This document shows, piece after piece, positions 1 to 12,400 of a DNA stretch of 64,000 bases. Source of the stretch: Orthonyx spaldingii (taxonomy: Eukaryota; Chordata; Aves; Passeriformes; Orthonychidae). The DNA lies in assembly GCA_013397795.1 (NCBI GenBank), contig VZTJ01000300.1, positions 1,546,476 through 1,610,475 of the forward strand, in the 5' to 3' direction. A program made the position numbers and the translations under genes. The notes below the pieces were generated by a model that was not told the origin of the DNA, did no database searches, and saw only the letters and a program-made list of their open reading frames with translations. The stretch's first letter is position 1, and each line of letters starts with the position of its first letter.

Positions 1-995
1 TTGTGTATGATAAAATTGTTTTAGAAACATAGCACTTTATACTAGTAAAAATTCCTCTGTTATTGAGGGTTGAACCAGCTTATCGACCAAAAAGTTATGA
101 TCTCTTTTTTTCTTTATACTAAATAAAGCAGCTTACAAAGAGAAGAAATGCAGATCATGCTGAGAAATTTGTTGTCATAATAATGTTTGTTTCCCTGAGT
201 TTAGTTTTTGCCTAGTGAAAATTTATTTAATGGGACTTGTAGATTTCATTTTTTGCTTCAGATCTGGGAAAAAAGCTTCTAAGATGCATTGTGTTACTGT
301 TCAAATGTACAATAAAAACCATGCACATAAACCCTTTGTGAGACTTCTATTAAAGAGCTTGTCAAGGGTTTATGTGCAAGCTTATTGCTTCATAAATAGG
401 CCTAATACTTAAGAAATGGAAGAACAAATGTGGAGCTAGGGAGAATAAAATATTCCCAAATATTTTTGCTCATGCTAACTCATCACATGGCTCAGCTTCT
501 AAAGGAGGATGCAGTTATGGCAAGGATTAGGTTTTATTGGTCTCTATGGAGGTAATACTACAAACTTTTTATTTGCTTTCTAATTTGTATTTCTATGAGG
601 CAAAAATATTCCATGTGGATTTTCCATTTCTGATGTACTTGTTTTGGAAAGACAATGCTGTTGAAGACATGCCTTAAAAATTATTAATGATTGCTTATAC
701 TTGAGGGCAAATAAAATCAGCATTATTAAACTCTTTTAAACAGTGGAATACATGAGCTTGGACGTTTCCTTTTTAAATCACAGTTAAGTGTGTGGCAAAT
801 GGAATCTATTTCTGTCTGTGTGTGAAAGACGTATTAAAAAACTCTGAAAGAATAACCTGATCTGTTTTCTGCAAGAATTTAGATACCATGCTCTAAATAC
901 ATAGAAAAAGTTTTCATTTTGGCCTTTCCAATTTAAAGATAAATGCAAGCTGCTAAAACTCTGCCCATGGAGTGGAATTTGCAAACATCTGGAGA

Positions 996-1053
996 TAAAA
1001 AAATCCAACAAACAAAAACCCGAATCAATGACAAAAAACCCAAACCAAAACAA
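996..1053. repeat. A/C-rich low-complexity tract
   Basis: An A-rich run broken by C doublets and triplets. It is low-complexity sequence with no identified parent element. Confidence 0.6.
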
Positions 1054-4000
1054 GGTAGAATGTCAGCTGTTTTCTCTAATTTAGCAATGTCTCCAAGAAA
1101 ATTATTCTTTGAAGTATTTATAAAACTGTTACTACAATGAACATATATGTATTATGAATATAGATATGAATCCTACTACAGTCAATTCTTGCTGCAATAA
1201 CACTTTTTCTTGCATTCTGTAACTCTATATAAATAAATCAACGTGTTTTATGTGGATGAGTACATGACTTTTGCAAGAGGTCTCTTTAGCTTTGTGTTTT
1301 ATTAGTCAATTGAAAGCATTTGAGAAAGTGATGTCATGTCTTATCTGTCAGTGGAACAAAAAAGTTGGTATAGCACAAGCAAATGCCAAGAGATAAGTTC
1401 TGTGTTAGTTTCTTGCAGCCAGGGAATGTAGGACTTGAACTGTTTATCAGAACAATTGATGAAGTTAACATGTAGTTTACATAGCTGTTAAACTTTTAAA
1501 TTCCTTCTATACAAGTTTTTTCATGCAAAATTAAAAAACAACAAACAAATGTGAGAACTCCAAACAGGAAACTCCCGAACTAAAGCATATTAAGAACCTG
1601 GGACAGGCAAACCAAATGTATTTCTGGAGGTATTCAAGCTACTGCTGAGAATTTCTAACAATCTGAACACTACGAATCTTCTGGTGTTGAAATGCTGCAG
1701 CAGGCATGAGTCACTGTCATAGAAGATAATTATCCCTTACAATGTGTACCTGAGAACTGATTTCAGGAGATCACAGAATCACCAGGTTGGAGATGAACCA
1801 GAGCAGAAAATATGCAGCTAACTGGAAGGCGCCTGGGATTGAAAGGTTAAAATTTCATCCTACTCACTCACCTCAGAATCCCAAAGAGGAAAATTTACAT
1901 CCTAGTGTGATGAGATACTTGGCCCTGGGCTGTATTGCATCCCGCTGGAGCCTGTATCCGATGGAAAGCCTGTGCCACTGCAGGCAGGTGCTTTCAAGGA
2001 TTGTGAAGTTGAAGGGTGAAAAATAATGCAAGAAATACTTGTTGTATTAATTCTCCCATAGTTGAAGGAACAGCTGGAAGCTTGCACCTAGAGAAATGTG
2101 CAGTGGAAATTATGCAGTTACAAAATACAGAATTTCAAGGATGTTGACTGCAAAAATTTAAATATATTACATTTTAAGCATACCTTCTACTCTTTTATGT
2201 GTGACTCTAGATCTAATTAAAGTTTCTTACAGATTCTTATTCTGAGCTGCTTTACTTCTTCACCTTTCCATTTCAAAATAAATTGTATTGATTTCTAAGT
2301 AACTGATCATTTTAGTAGTCTGATTACCTTGAGACTCTTCAGCTGAATTACTCTTGCATAGAACTTTAAAAATGTGTCATTTTTAAAGAATTCTGAAGAA
2401 TAAAATTCCTGTCTATTTCTGTAAATTACTCCACCTCTCTAAAACTGTTTGAGTCAAAGTTGATATATAGGCAGAATCATAAGAACTGAAGGCATGGACT
2501 GGATCTCTTGTCTCTACCTTGCTTAAGTAAAACTTTATCACTTTCAGATCTCTAAATTTCTTTTGTTCTTAAACTTTTCTGTCCAAGTGAATCTAGTAAT
2601 GAGTCCTGAAAATAAACCTATGTCTATTATTTTACATTAAGCAATTTTTTTTCATGCCGTGTCTTAAATAGTAGCACTAGGAAGTACTAAATGTTTCATG
2701 GAAGAATACTCATAGGAAGGTACACATCAGGCACAAATGTTCAAGAATTAGTAGTGTACTGGTGATAATGGTGTATCACCATGAGGTCAGACCTGAGCTT
2801 GAACATCTGTACTCACGTGATAATTAAAGCAAAAATCAAGTATTTCAAAGTTGATGTGTATGGTAGTCTGAGTAGTCAGATGTGTTCTTGAACAAAAGTG
2901 AAAAAAACTTTAATTTAGATGTCTCTTTGATTTAGTATCTTATCTTTTGTGTGAAATATGTAGATAAGCTTCCTTTGCAGTTACCTTCTTGTGCTCTAAG
3001 AGGAGAGAGCTTTGTTACTGACTTGATCTCACTTCATGTTCAAGGGCTCCACATTATATAAATCACTTTGAGCTATACCTACTTTATTCCTAATAAACAT
3101 GCTAGATAAAAATAACAAATCATGGATGAGCAAGCCAGGACATAGAGTTCAGCTGCAACTGAAATAAATTCAAGAGATCTGAAGTACTCATTATAGGAGA
3201 ACTAATGTCAGAAAACAAATGAAGCTAAGTGTGCACAATATCATAGATGCAAACCCACAAAATATATTGCATCAATAACAATATTTCAAAATAAATTTGT
3301 GTTTTGATGAAGATGCAAGATGTTTTTGAACAGCTATCATGATGCTACTAAGGAGTGTCTCTTCAGAGAACATGAGCAGCAGTCACCTGTGTGAAGCTCT
3401 GCAGAATGCTTCCAGTGATATTCGAACAGGCTCGATTACAGTCACACTTTTTCAGAGGCTGTGATAAGTAATGGGCTTGAGGTTCTGCTACTGCTTATAG
3501 AATAATTTAAAAGAGGGGTGAACTGATGAAAAGAAGGCCCATGTACTCAAGGGAGTAAAATAACCCTTTCTGTAAGGCTGCAGCCTATCCAGAAATTACC
3601 AGGAGTTAGAGTATTTAAGCTGAGAACAACAGAGAGGAATTCAGACCGGTGTTATAGGATGATCCCAAGTCTTCACCTTATTTGATAAAGAAGGAAGTTG
3701 ACGCTGGTTGCTTCATCACGGCACAGGTGATATTATCAGGGTGATCTGCAGGTTGTAGTGGCAACAGTGGTTAGAAGTCCCATTATTACTTATGTGAGTC
3801 AAATCATGTTACTTAGGCCTACCATTTTCTGGTACAAAAGTCTCACCAGTTTTCAGTTTCAGATTCCAACCCAGTGCACTCAACTGGCATAATGTCAAAG
3901 GGGAAAGAGGAGCTGAGGAGTTTTTAACAGGTGTTGTTTTCAGGTAAATGAGGGGCACAATATTCTTCCGTAAGTTTTCCTAATTTTAACTTTCAGTTAG

Positions 4001-5057
4001 TTTTGATGTCTTTTCCCTTACTGTAAGTATTAAAATGCTTCTCACGTTTCTAGGGGAGAGATAAACTTTTGATGTGGTCGTATGAGTTAGCTTATTTAAA
4101 AAGCTCGTATTCCTTTCACGACAAAGTTTAGAATGAACCCCTTGTTACAGGACATTTATTCTGAATACTTGAGGAAATATTTCTGTGTTAATGGAGCAGA
4201 ATTTTGTGATTAAAGAAGGCCACATTTACAGTAGAAGGAGCACTAAATGTGGTCTGAAACAATGCTGCTTTCCTCTTTACCTGCTTAAGGATAACTACTG
4301 TTTACACACACAGCTGTTCTATGCAGTGTAAGGAAAGATACTTTACAGTGATGTAAAAAGGGATATAAATACAACGGTTAAGATTATCCTATTTTCTTAG
4401 AATCATACACACACAGGCAGAAGAGATCTTCATAAAGAAGAAAGTGCTCATGATTGCGTCATTTGATTTTTGATTGAGATTTGACTAACACCCTTTCTCT
4501 CTAACAGAGAGCCAAGGAAATCCTTCCCAGTGACAGCAAGGGTCCCCAGGTCAGCTGACTGTTTGCACAAACTGAACAAACATGGCTTGAAGCAGGTTAC
4601 CTGAGCCATGCGTAGAGTAGAATCATTCAACCTGAAACATCAAAAGGGGGCTAACTTCCTCTGCAGCTACAGAGGAACATGACTTGCAGCCTAATTGCAC
4701 ATTATTGTAACTGGACAGGCAACAGGGCAGAATCTTAGAGAAGCAAAGAACAGAGACCAGAGCTCTGGTTACACAGGTCTCACAACACTCAAGATGAAAG
4801 AGATCAATGTCGGCCTCTCTTGACAAGAGGAACAGGCTTTTGCATTATTGACAAGATTGGTCACTGTGAGCATGTAAATGAGATGGCTCAGTCGGTGCAA
4901 GTAGGGACCTTTCTGCACGGTGCTTGCATTATTTTTTATTGATCTAACACTGGCCAGGCAGGGAAAGGAGCTGGGTAGTTGGGCTAGCAGGCAGAGAAGC
5001 ATTGAAGCATTGCCTTTTACTTTGTCTACCTGCATTATTCTTTTGAGCATGGCCTCT

Positions 5058-5090
5058 ATTTTTTTTTTCTTCTTTTTTTTCTTTTTTTTT
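5058..5090. repeat. T-rich low-complexity tract
   Basis: 33 bases, all T except three C. It lies about 120 bp before a CR1 fragment but is not obviously part of it. Confidence 0.8.
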
Positions 5091-5208
5091 GGGTGGAGGG
5101 TGGGAGAGTACTTGTTGAAACCGAAATTAATTGTTTGGATATTTTGATAGTCTTCAAATAACTAATTACTATATATAGTGTGATTGCACATGGTAATAAA
5201 AGGAGTAA

Positions 5209-5402
5209 GTTTAAGTTAGACATTCATAAGAAATGCTTTACTATGAGGGTGATGAGACACTGGAACAGGTTGCCCAAAGAAACTGTGAATGCCTCATCCT
5301 TGGAAGTGTTCAAGTCAGGTGGGTTGGGGCTTTGAGAGACCTGGTCTAGTGGGGTTGAGCTCATCTTTGAGGTTTCTTGAAACCTAAACCATTATATGAT
5401 TA
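5209..5402 (+). mobile_element. CR1 LINE 3'-end fragment
   Basis: The block around 5245-5330 reads as the familiar CR1 3' region: a gagggtgatgagacactgg stretch, then caggttgcccaaagaaactg, then a version of the 'ccatccctggaagtgttcaa' segment. The tail near 5380-5402 resembles the CR1 terminal 'aaccattctatgattct'. The copy is diverged and internally shortened before its tail, has no ORF, and is a 5'-truncated dead insertion as is usual for CR1. Confidence 0.85.
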
Positions 5403-6314
5403 TTTTTCAAGAATGATGTGTTTGTAAAGATAAAAGAAGGCTGAGCCTTCAGTTTCTCTTCCTGAAATGGTTTCTTCTGACCAGCTTGTCTGCCTTCTGC
5501 AACAAATGCAATCTCAGTTTGTGTTCTAAAGCACAAAAACTACTATGATTGCATAATAGCAAATTATTAAAATTAAAATCCTTTTCTAAACAGACTTTAT
5601 AAGAGCAACTATTAGCAAAATAGGTGAATAGATCACAATTGTTAAAAAAATATTTAATCACAAAGTTTAAATTTAGTAGCAGGAAACTTTGTTTCTGCTT
5701 GCGTGCATCTTTTTTTAGACACTGAAAACTTTTGCCATATTTTGAGAGGGATCTTGCAAAGGAAAATAAAAACTAAAAAAAAAAAAAAATCCCCTCCCTC
5801 CCCCAAGCCCAAACCTGTCATTGCAAGTCAGGGATCTGTGTCTTTACGGAAAGTGTTTGTGACTGCAAGATGGAAGGAGGGCAGGCAGGTTAAGATACAC
5901 AGCTGGGGTCAGAACATCTGTAGTTGTAAGGTAATCTGCTCTCATCCTGGCCGAGCTTACCCACAGGGTGTTACCGGTGTAAGGATACAGGCACTGGGCT
6001 TGTCTGTAGTGCAGTACTTGTTCACTTCTGTTCATTGCTTAGGGGACTGAAAACAGGTCAGACTAACAGATGTCACAGACATTTTGATTTGGCTTCTCTA
6101 AATGTGCATAGATTTACTTAATCTGGCTGTATATCTTGAGGTGAAGCTTTGAAGTATGTTTCCTTTTTGCGGGGCCAGTTGGATTCTCCGGGACACTTTA
6201 ATGCTAAGTTAGCAACCCCTGTGATTCTCAGAGTCACATTTGGTGAAAGAAATGGGTTTAAGAAAGAAAACTGTCAGAATTTATTTTTGACATGCCTTGT
6301 TTTTTTGCATTCAG

Positions 6315-6407
6315 ATTCACTTACATGTTTTAATGGAGGTGAGTGTGTCTACAGAGAGCTGTGCAACTGCAGTCGATTTAATGCGACGGGACCGAGATGC
6401 CAGACAG
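6315..6407 (+). CDS. OTOG: OTOG exon: EGF-like segment
   Basis: Acceptor ttttttgcattcag, donor gtgtgt. The exon opens with two bases of a split codon and ends one base into a codon. It encodes a Cys-rich EGF-like segment (SLTCFNGGECVYRELCNC, then ATGPRC), residues 1-30. Five cysteines are visible; the sixth of an EGF fold would come from the missing upstream exon, as in mammalian otogelin. Two N-glycosylation sequons are present (N-C-S and N-A-T). A stronger-looking donor (gtaaag) lies four bases downstream, but only the 6407 end keeps the frame into the next exon. Confidence 0.9.
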
Positions 6408-9400
6408 GTGTGTAAAGACAGAAATCTGACTGGTTTCTGGGATTGTACTCATGTACCCATAGCTACAATGACTACTCTCAGCCTAAAAGTTCCCTTCATG
6501 CTGCAGCATTTTCTCCCTCTTTTACGTCATTGCATTTCATAGCATGTCGCATGCACTGCCCCATCTCAACTCCTGCTTGTATAAAAAACCAGCGCTGTGT
6601 CTCAAGTGACTCTCCTTTTGTTAGTGTATAACACAGGTGCTGAAAGAGATCATATATGCAGGACATGGGGCCAATATAATTTTGAAACTTTTGATGGACT
6701 CTACTATTACTTTTCTGGGAAATCCACATATGCCCTCGTGAGACACGCTGAATTAGATGAACAGAGCTTTTCCATACAGGTAGGGAAAGCTACTTCTACA
6801 TTCCTTTTAACTGTTGTTGAACATGCTGATAATGTATTAAATTTAAGAGATTAAAAATAAATTGGGATGATATTATGAGGTTGTGGGCTACCAGTTACCA
6901 TAGCATAAAATACAAACAGCTGGAATAAGACTGATGTGTGTCCTTCCGAAGTCTGCTTTGTTCACTCAAAGCTGTGAAAAGACAACTCCCTGACCATGAC
7001 TATGAAAACACTGCTCAGTTTTTTCCACAAGAGGGTGACCAAACTTCTTGTTCCCATGCTGAGTGCAAATTTGGGGTTATTAGTTCTGTCATGTGTGAAT
7101 TACAAAGAATTTGATTAAAATGTTGACTTTGTGATTTTATTTGGCAGGTGAATAATGATCCTGAATGCCATTCTTCTCCTTATTCATGCAAAAGGTCCAT
7201 TAGTTTGTTCTTTTCTGGAGATGAACAGATAAAGATGAGCAGTGAAGTCACCTATAAAGGATTTGGGTAATTGCAGTCATGTTTCTAATGCTGTAGTTAC
7301 ATTGGAGTTAATGTCAGGGTACCATTTTGATAACAGAGATGTAAACTTATTCCTTGGTAGGCTGAAAAAGCATCCAGATCATAGCTGCAATAATTACTCC
7401 CCATTTACTCCCCAGAGTAGTGTCTGAAGAAGGTGATACCTAAATTAGTGGTATATAGAATTAAGTATAATCTTTGGCATTCACAATTTTTGCTGTTTTT
7501 TCCAACTTCATCTGATTTAGTGGAGTTACTCAATATTTACATCAGGGATTTTCAGTTGCATGAAAAAGTCATTACATCAGCAAGTAAATTATTTTTGATG
7601 GTTACATTTTCTAATGTAATATTATTTTTGGTTTTGTGTCATTCCAGAGTACAATTACCTTATGTTATTGGAAACTTACACATCCAGAAACTGGCTGGAT
7701 ACTTCCTAGTCAGGCACCAGTATGCATTTACTCTGGCTTGGGATGGTACATCTGCAGTGTACATCAAAATGGCACCAGAGTACCTGGGCAAAACCCACGG
7801 ACTGTGTGGAAACAACAATGCTATTCTGCAGGATGATATGGAAACTAGTTATGGTAAGCATTTAAGATACTTCCTCTTGTGTGATGTGGTAGGGTTTGGG
7901 TTTTTTTTCTGGTGAAATAAATGTTACTTTGCTTAGTTTTTGATTGTAATGCTGATTGAATTTAAGATGGGCAACTTTTGAAATGAAAAATATGATATGA
8001 AAATAGTTCTGCTAAATTATATTTAGTGAAGAGGAACAATTTCAATATAGATGGGGCTCTAGGGAGGAAGATCTTAAAGCTGACTTACTCAATTACATAC
8101 AATGGTATTTGTACTTCAGTTTCCTGGGACCTGAAAGGTCAAATCTGTTTTTAAATGTTCACTGCTCTTTTAGAAATTTTGCAGCCTGTGGAAGCCTGAG
8201 GTATTGCTGTTGGAAATAAAGCAATAATTAGCAAATCAAATCAATGAAAACTGTCAAATCCTATTTGATCTGGTGTTTCATTTGTGCTAACGCTTTCAGA
8301 ATTAATCAGTGATCCTTTTGTGTCAACTTCAGACACTTCCAAGAGTCTTGGCTTTCGGTAAATAGTGAATGAAGGCATCCATAAAATGAGTAGAAAAAAA
8401 AAGAAGGTGGGAAAAAAATCAGGTCCCTTAAAAAGTATCTCAAGTTAGGCCATAAAACAACTTCTGGAAATCATTGTTTTGGACTGTTTAACTGTTGGCT
8501 CCTCCTCTTTAGCTTGAGGATATTTCTGTAGAGCATTCCTTCAAAGCTCAGAGTGGATGTGGTTTCCTCTGTTATTCATGCATTCCACTCAGTTTCAGAA
8601 AGCACTAGCCCTGCACAGTTAGCAGTTATTATCCCCACTAATATTTTGCCCACTAAATCAATTTATTTCTATTAATACCAAGATCATGATGTCATTTCCC
8701 CAGAGATGTTATTCTCTCCTCTCACCTTTCTCAGGGTGTCAGTTCCTTAAATCTGCACAAGTCAATTCGCTCTGCACGATAAAGTAACAAAGATGTGACA
8801 TTTGTCTCCAAGCAGTAATCAATGTCACCACCTGTCCAAGGTGAATAATAATGATGGATTACTTAGTTTAGCCCTAGTATGGACATGTCTACTTAGATAA
8901 GAGTCATTGGCAATTTGGCTATTTCAGACAATCATTTTGTACCATTGCAGTGACCCAGGATTGCCTCATATTTCTTGGCTTTTAGACTCTCTGTTGTGAG
9001 TTTTATATAAAGTAACAGCATAGATCTGTGTATATACAATTTATTAAAGCTTTTCTTCCCTTTCTTCCATTGATGGACTAAGGCAGGCATAGTCCTTCTC
9101 CCTTAAGGCCCTTCCTTTCCAAATTTCCTGAGTAAGCCACTTTCTGCTGTCCTACAGCCCACCTCTGGAGTACCTTTTGCTTCTGGAAAGGACCAGATTG
9201 ATTCACTTAGTAGTAGGAAGGGTTTGATGTTCTCTTCTTGATGTGCTTTGATTATTGAAATGTTTCCCTGGGAAATCCTATAGAAACACTGTTGTTCTTC
9301 CAAGACTTTTTGTGACTTTGTGTGTGTGTGTCTTGCCTAGGAAAACTGGCAGACAATGTAATAGAATTCGTAGAGAGCTGGCAGGAAAATCCTCCACAAG

Positions 9401-12400
9401 GAACACCGGATTGGGATAAATCTCTTCTCAATGAACCACCGTGCCTGACACAAAGCCATGAATCTCTGCAGGTTTGGACCAACACAAAAGGATTATTGCC
9501 ATAGCTGGTGATTCTAATTGGAGCAAGAATTTGACTTAATTGGAATATTCAATTAATAATTTCACAACTTTTAAGCTTTGAAGGAGTCTGGAAATATTCA
9601 CATCTTTTTTTGGAGAGATTAATTAAAATAGTTGCTGCAGCAGATCTTCCCTTGTCCTCCCATCACCCCACCCCCCACTCCACTGCCCTTCTTTTCTTCT
9701 GTATTTAATTTTTGATCTTTTCAAATATTATACTGTCTGCATAGCAACCAATAGAAGTGTTTCACTATGAAGCTAAATGAGTGTCAAGTTGTAAAATACA
9801 GGATTCTTCTGGAACCAGTACCCATTCCTTCCCTTAAGAAGGATAGAAAGAAGCAGGGATGCAAAACCAGAGTCAGAGCGCAGTTCATTTGCCACTGTTT
9901 AAAAAGAGAGCTATTGTTGCTTTTTTTCCATGACATTGAAGTAATTTTTCTTTTTAATTAATATTTTCAGGACATAACCCTTAAATTAAAGTGCTTTGAA
10001 CTAAATCTGATGCCAGCTATGGTTTATTTCTCTTGCCTTTTACTGTGTAATCTAATTAAAATGAAGACTTTTTCAGGTTGTCTTGGCTTAGTTGCAAAAT
10101 TATCTGTGCCCCTTTTGGGGAAGGGATATGTTTTACTACCACTGGTATGACCTTGGCTAAAAGATTCAATGTCATGGAAATTCTAGCATGGAGAGCAATA
10201 TGTTGCTAAACACTGCTTCTATGTGGTGAGAGGAAAGTGATTCCTAGACACAGACAGATGCCTGTTCTGATTTTCCACAGCATTCTATTTTATTCTGCTT
10301 ATGTTTATTTTTGAAAACCTCATTACAACAGCTGTCTCTTTCATTTCAGAGGGCATATGCTCTGTGTAATATCCTGTTACATCCCCCATTTAAACAATGT
10401 CATGAGTATGTGAGTCCTGTTTCTTTTATGGCAAGCTGCACAAACGATCTCTGCATGTAAGTGAATGTTTTTGGCTAATTCCCAAGCTATTATAAAAAAA
10501 CAATGGTCTTTCTATCATAAGAATGAATTATAAATGTTAACTGAACTGTTTTGTGTCTTTCTCTGCATGTTAAGTTTTAATCTAACAGTGTTCTGTTATC
10601 TTGCTTTTCTCACTTGTTCTAGTTTTACTGCTGTGGAATGCTGTCAAGTTGTTCCTGTTTTCTTTGGTATAAGAATGACCAAAGTCAGGCCCAGATATTT
10701 TCCTAATATGCTAGACCATCTCCTCTGAATATGTCATCTGTTTTGATTCTGAGTGTACAACCTCCTTAGTAAGGTGCTTTCTGCCATTCTAAAGCCTTCA
10801 TACTATAACAAAAAGTCATAGTGAATGGGTCAGTTTGGCTTCTGCAAGCTGTATGGTAATCCACTGAAAAGAGGAATTTGATTACTCTTTGAACTTCTGC
10901 TAACATTTCATAACCTGCTATACTCCTGTTCTGAGCAGCTTTGACAAGTTAAATTATAAAAAAATAAGGCAGGTCAGAAGATAATTTCCATTTCTTGTAC
11001 CCTGATGGCTCACTGGTAGAAAGTTAACACTTCCTTCTTGTGAGTTTTCTGCAGGATGTTATTGCTTCTGTAAAAATCAAGACTTTTATTGAAGTCTCTT
11101 TATACTGCTGTATTTCTGGATTTTGTGGTTTTATTCAGGAGAATAGCGTCAGGTCTCAAATGTATTGATACTTATATTGATGACCTCTCTTCAAGTTTGG
11201 CAGAAAGTTTTTTTATCCTTTTAAGACTTTTAGCCTAGTCCAACAGCATGGTACTTCAGAACATTATTAAAGTAGATTCAAAAGCATGGTTGCAGGAACA
11301 TTCGCAAAGTTGTGACTGTGTGTTTGAATGTAGGCACAAAATAATATGTCACTTTTTATTTGTGTAAGGTCAGCAGCTGATAATGCAACTTGGTGTCGAG
11401 CACTCACTGAGTATGCCAGAGCATGTGCCCAAGCAGGAAAGCCTCTTCATGGATGGCGTGTGCACTTCCAGCAGTGTGGTAATGCTGACACTCTTGTACT
11501 TGGAAATGTGGCTTTGTCGTTGTTTTTACTTCTTTGGTTTTACTTCTTTGCCTTTTTCCAATTTTGAACTTGTGGAGTTCTTAATGAAGCTATTAAGTGT
11601 ATCAAACTCACTTCAAGGCTACATAAATGCAGTGGATTTCCCCTTTAATATATACAATTTATACTGAATTTATTTAAAGCACTAAGCTTATTACAATGTG
11701 ATTCTTTAAAGTGATTAACCATTTTTATTTTTATGGAGCTACTCTTTCAAGTGTGGTCAAAGTCTTCATGGCTTTGTGATATAGGTGTGTCACAAGTGTT
11801 AAAAATAAATTTAAATTGCACTTGCATAAGACATCATCTTACAAGTCACATAAAATAAGTTTGAAAAAGGTTATCTAATTTGTTCACCTGCCTAGTACAC
11901 AGGACCAAAACTGCTTTGTCATCCATGACAGAAGGTTTCCCCTGTGGTTCCAAAAAATCTCTGTTAATGGGTATTCTGACTTCTGGTGATGGTCTGAGTA
12001 TCTAAATAGTTCTGCTGTGAGAAATTGTAATTTAAGGTTATTCCTTCTTAATGCAGTTTTAATGGAGAGAATGGGAATATATAAATATATGTATAAATTC
12101 TCTGTGTGTTACGAAAGCCATTGTTTTCGACAAGGTTTATCTAGAGAACAGATACTCAACTGACTTGCCAGAAAGTAAATATCTGTTTAAACCCTGTGGC
12201 AGTAGCATAACACCTTTTCATTTCTCTACCTGTTTCTATTTTTCAGTCATTACCTGTGCTGAACCCTTGACCTACAATGAATGCATCAATTGCTGCCCTG
12301 TTTCGTGTCACCAACAATCCCAGTGCATTGGCAGTGAGCTTCACTGCATTGATGGGTGCTACTGCCCAGATGGTGAGTTTGGCTTCTCAAAACCATATTT

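Larger units (their letters stand above)
1..6314. other. Upstream DNA or 5' intron, no exon recognised
   Basis: No segment here could be joined to the first resolved exon, which needs a preceding exon ending one base into a codon. Good-looking donors near 3970, 4024 and 5205 lack a plausible coding segment before them. The stretch holds a CR1 fragment (5209-5402), a T-rich tract (5058-5090), an A/C-rich tract (996-1053) and otherwise AT-rich sequence with no recognised feature. N-terminal otogelin sequence diverges fast, so an exon could be missed. Confidence 0.6.

Noticed and set aside
1770..1800. Short 'tcacagaatcaccaggttgga' -like stretch suggesting a CR1 tail
   Set aside because: Only about 30 bp match and nothing CR1-like follows on either side.
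2760..2781. Small hairpin with 8-bp arms (tggtgata / tatcacca)
   Set aside because: A single short stem in AT-rich DNA is expected by chance; no flanking RNA-gene features.
5703..6050. 115-codon open frame just upstream of the first exon as a possible N-terminal otogelin exon
   Set aside because: It begins in low-complexity A/C runs, resembles no otogelin segment, and its best donors do not end in the phase that the next exon needs.
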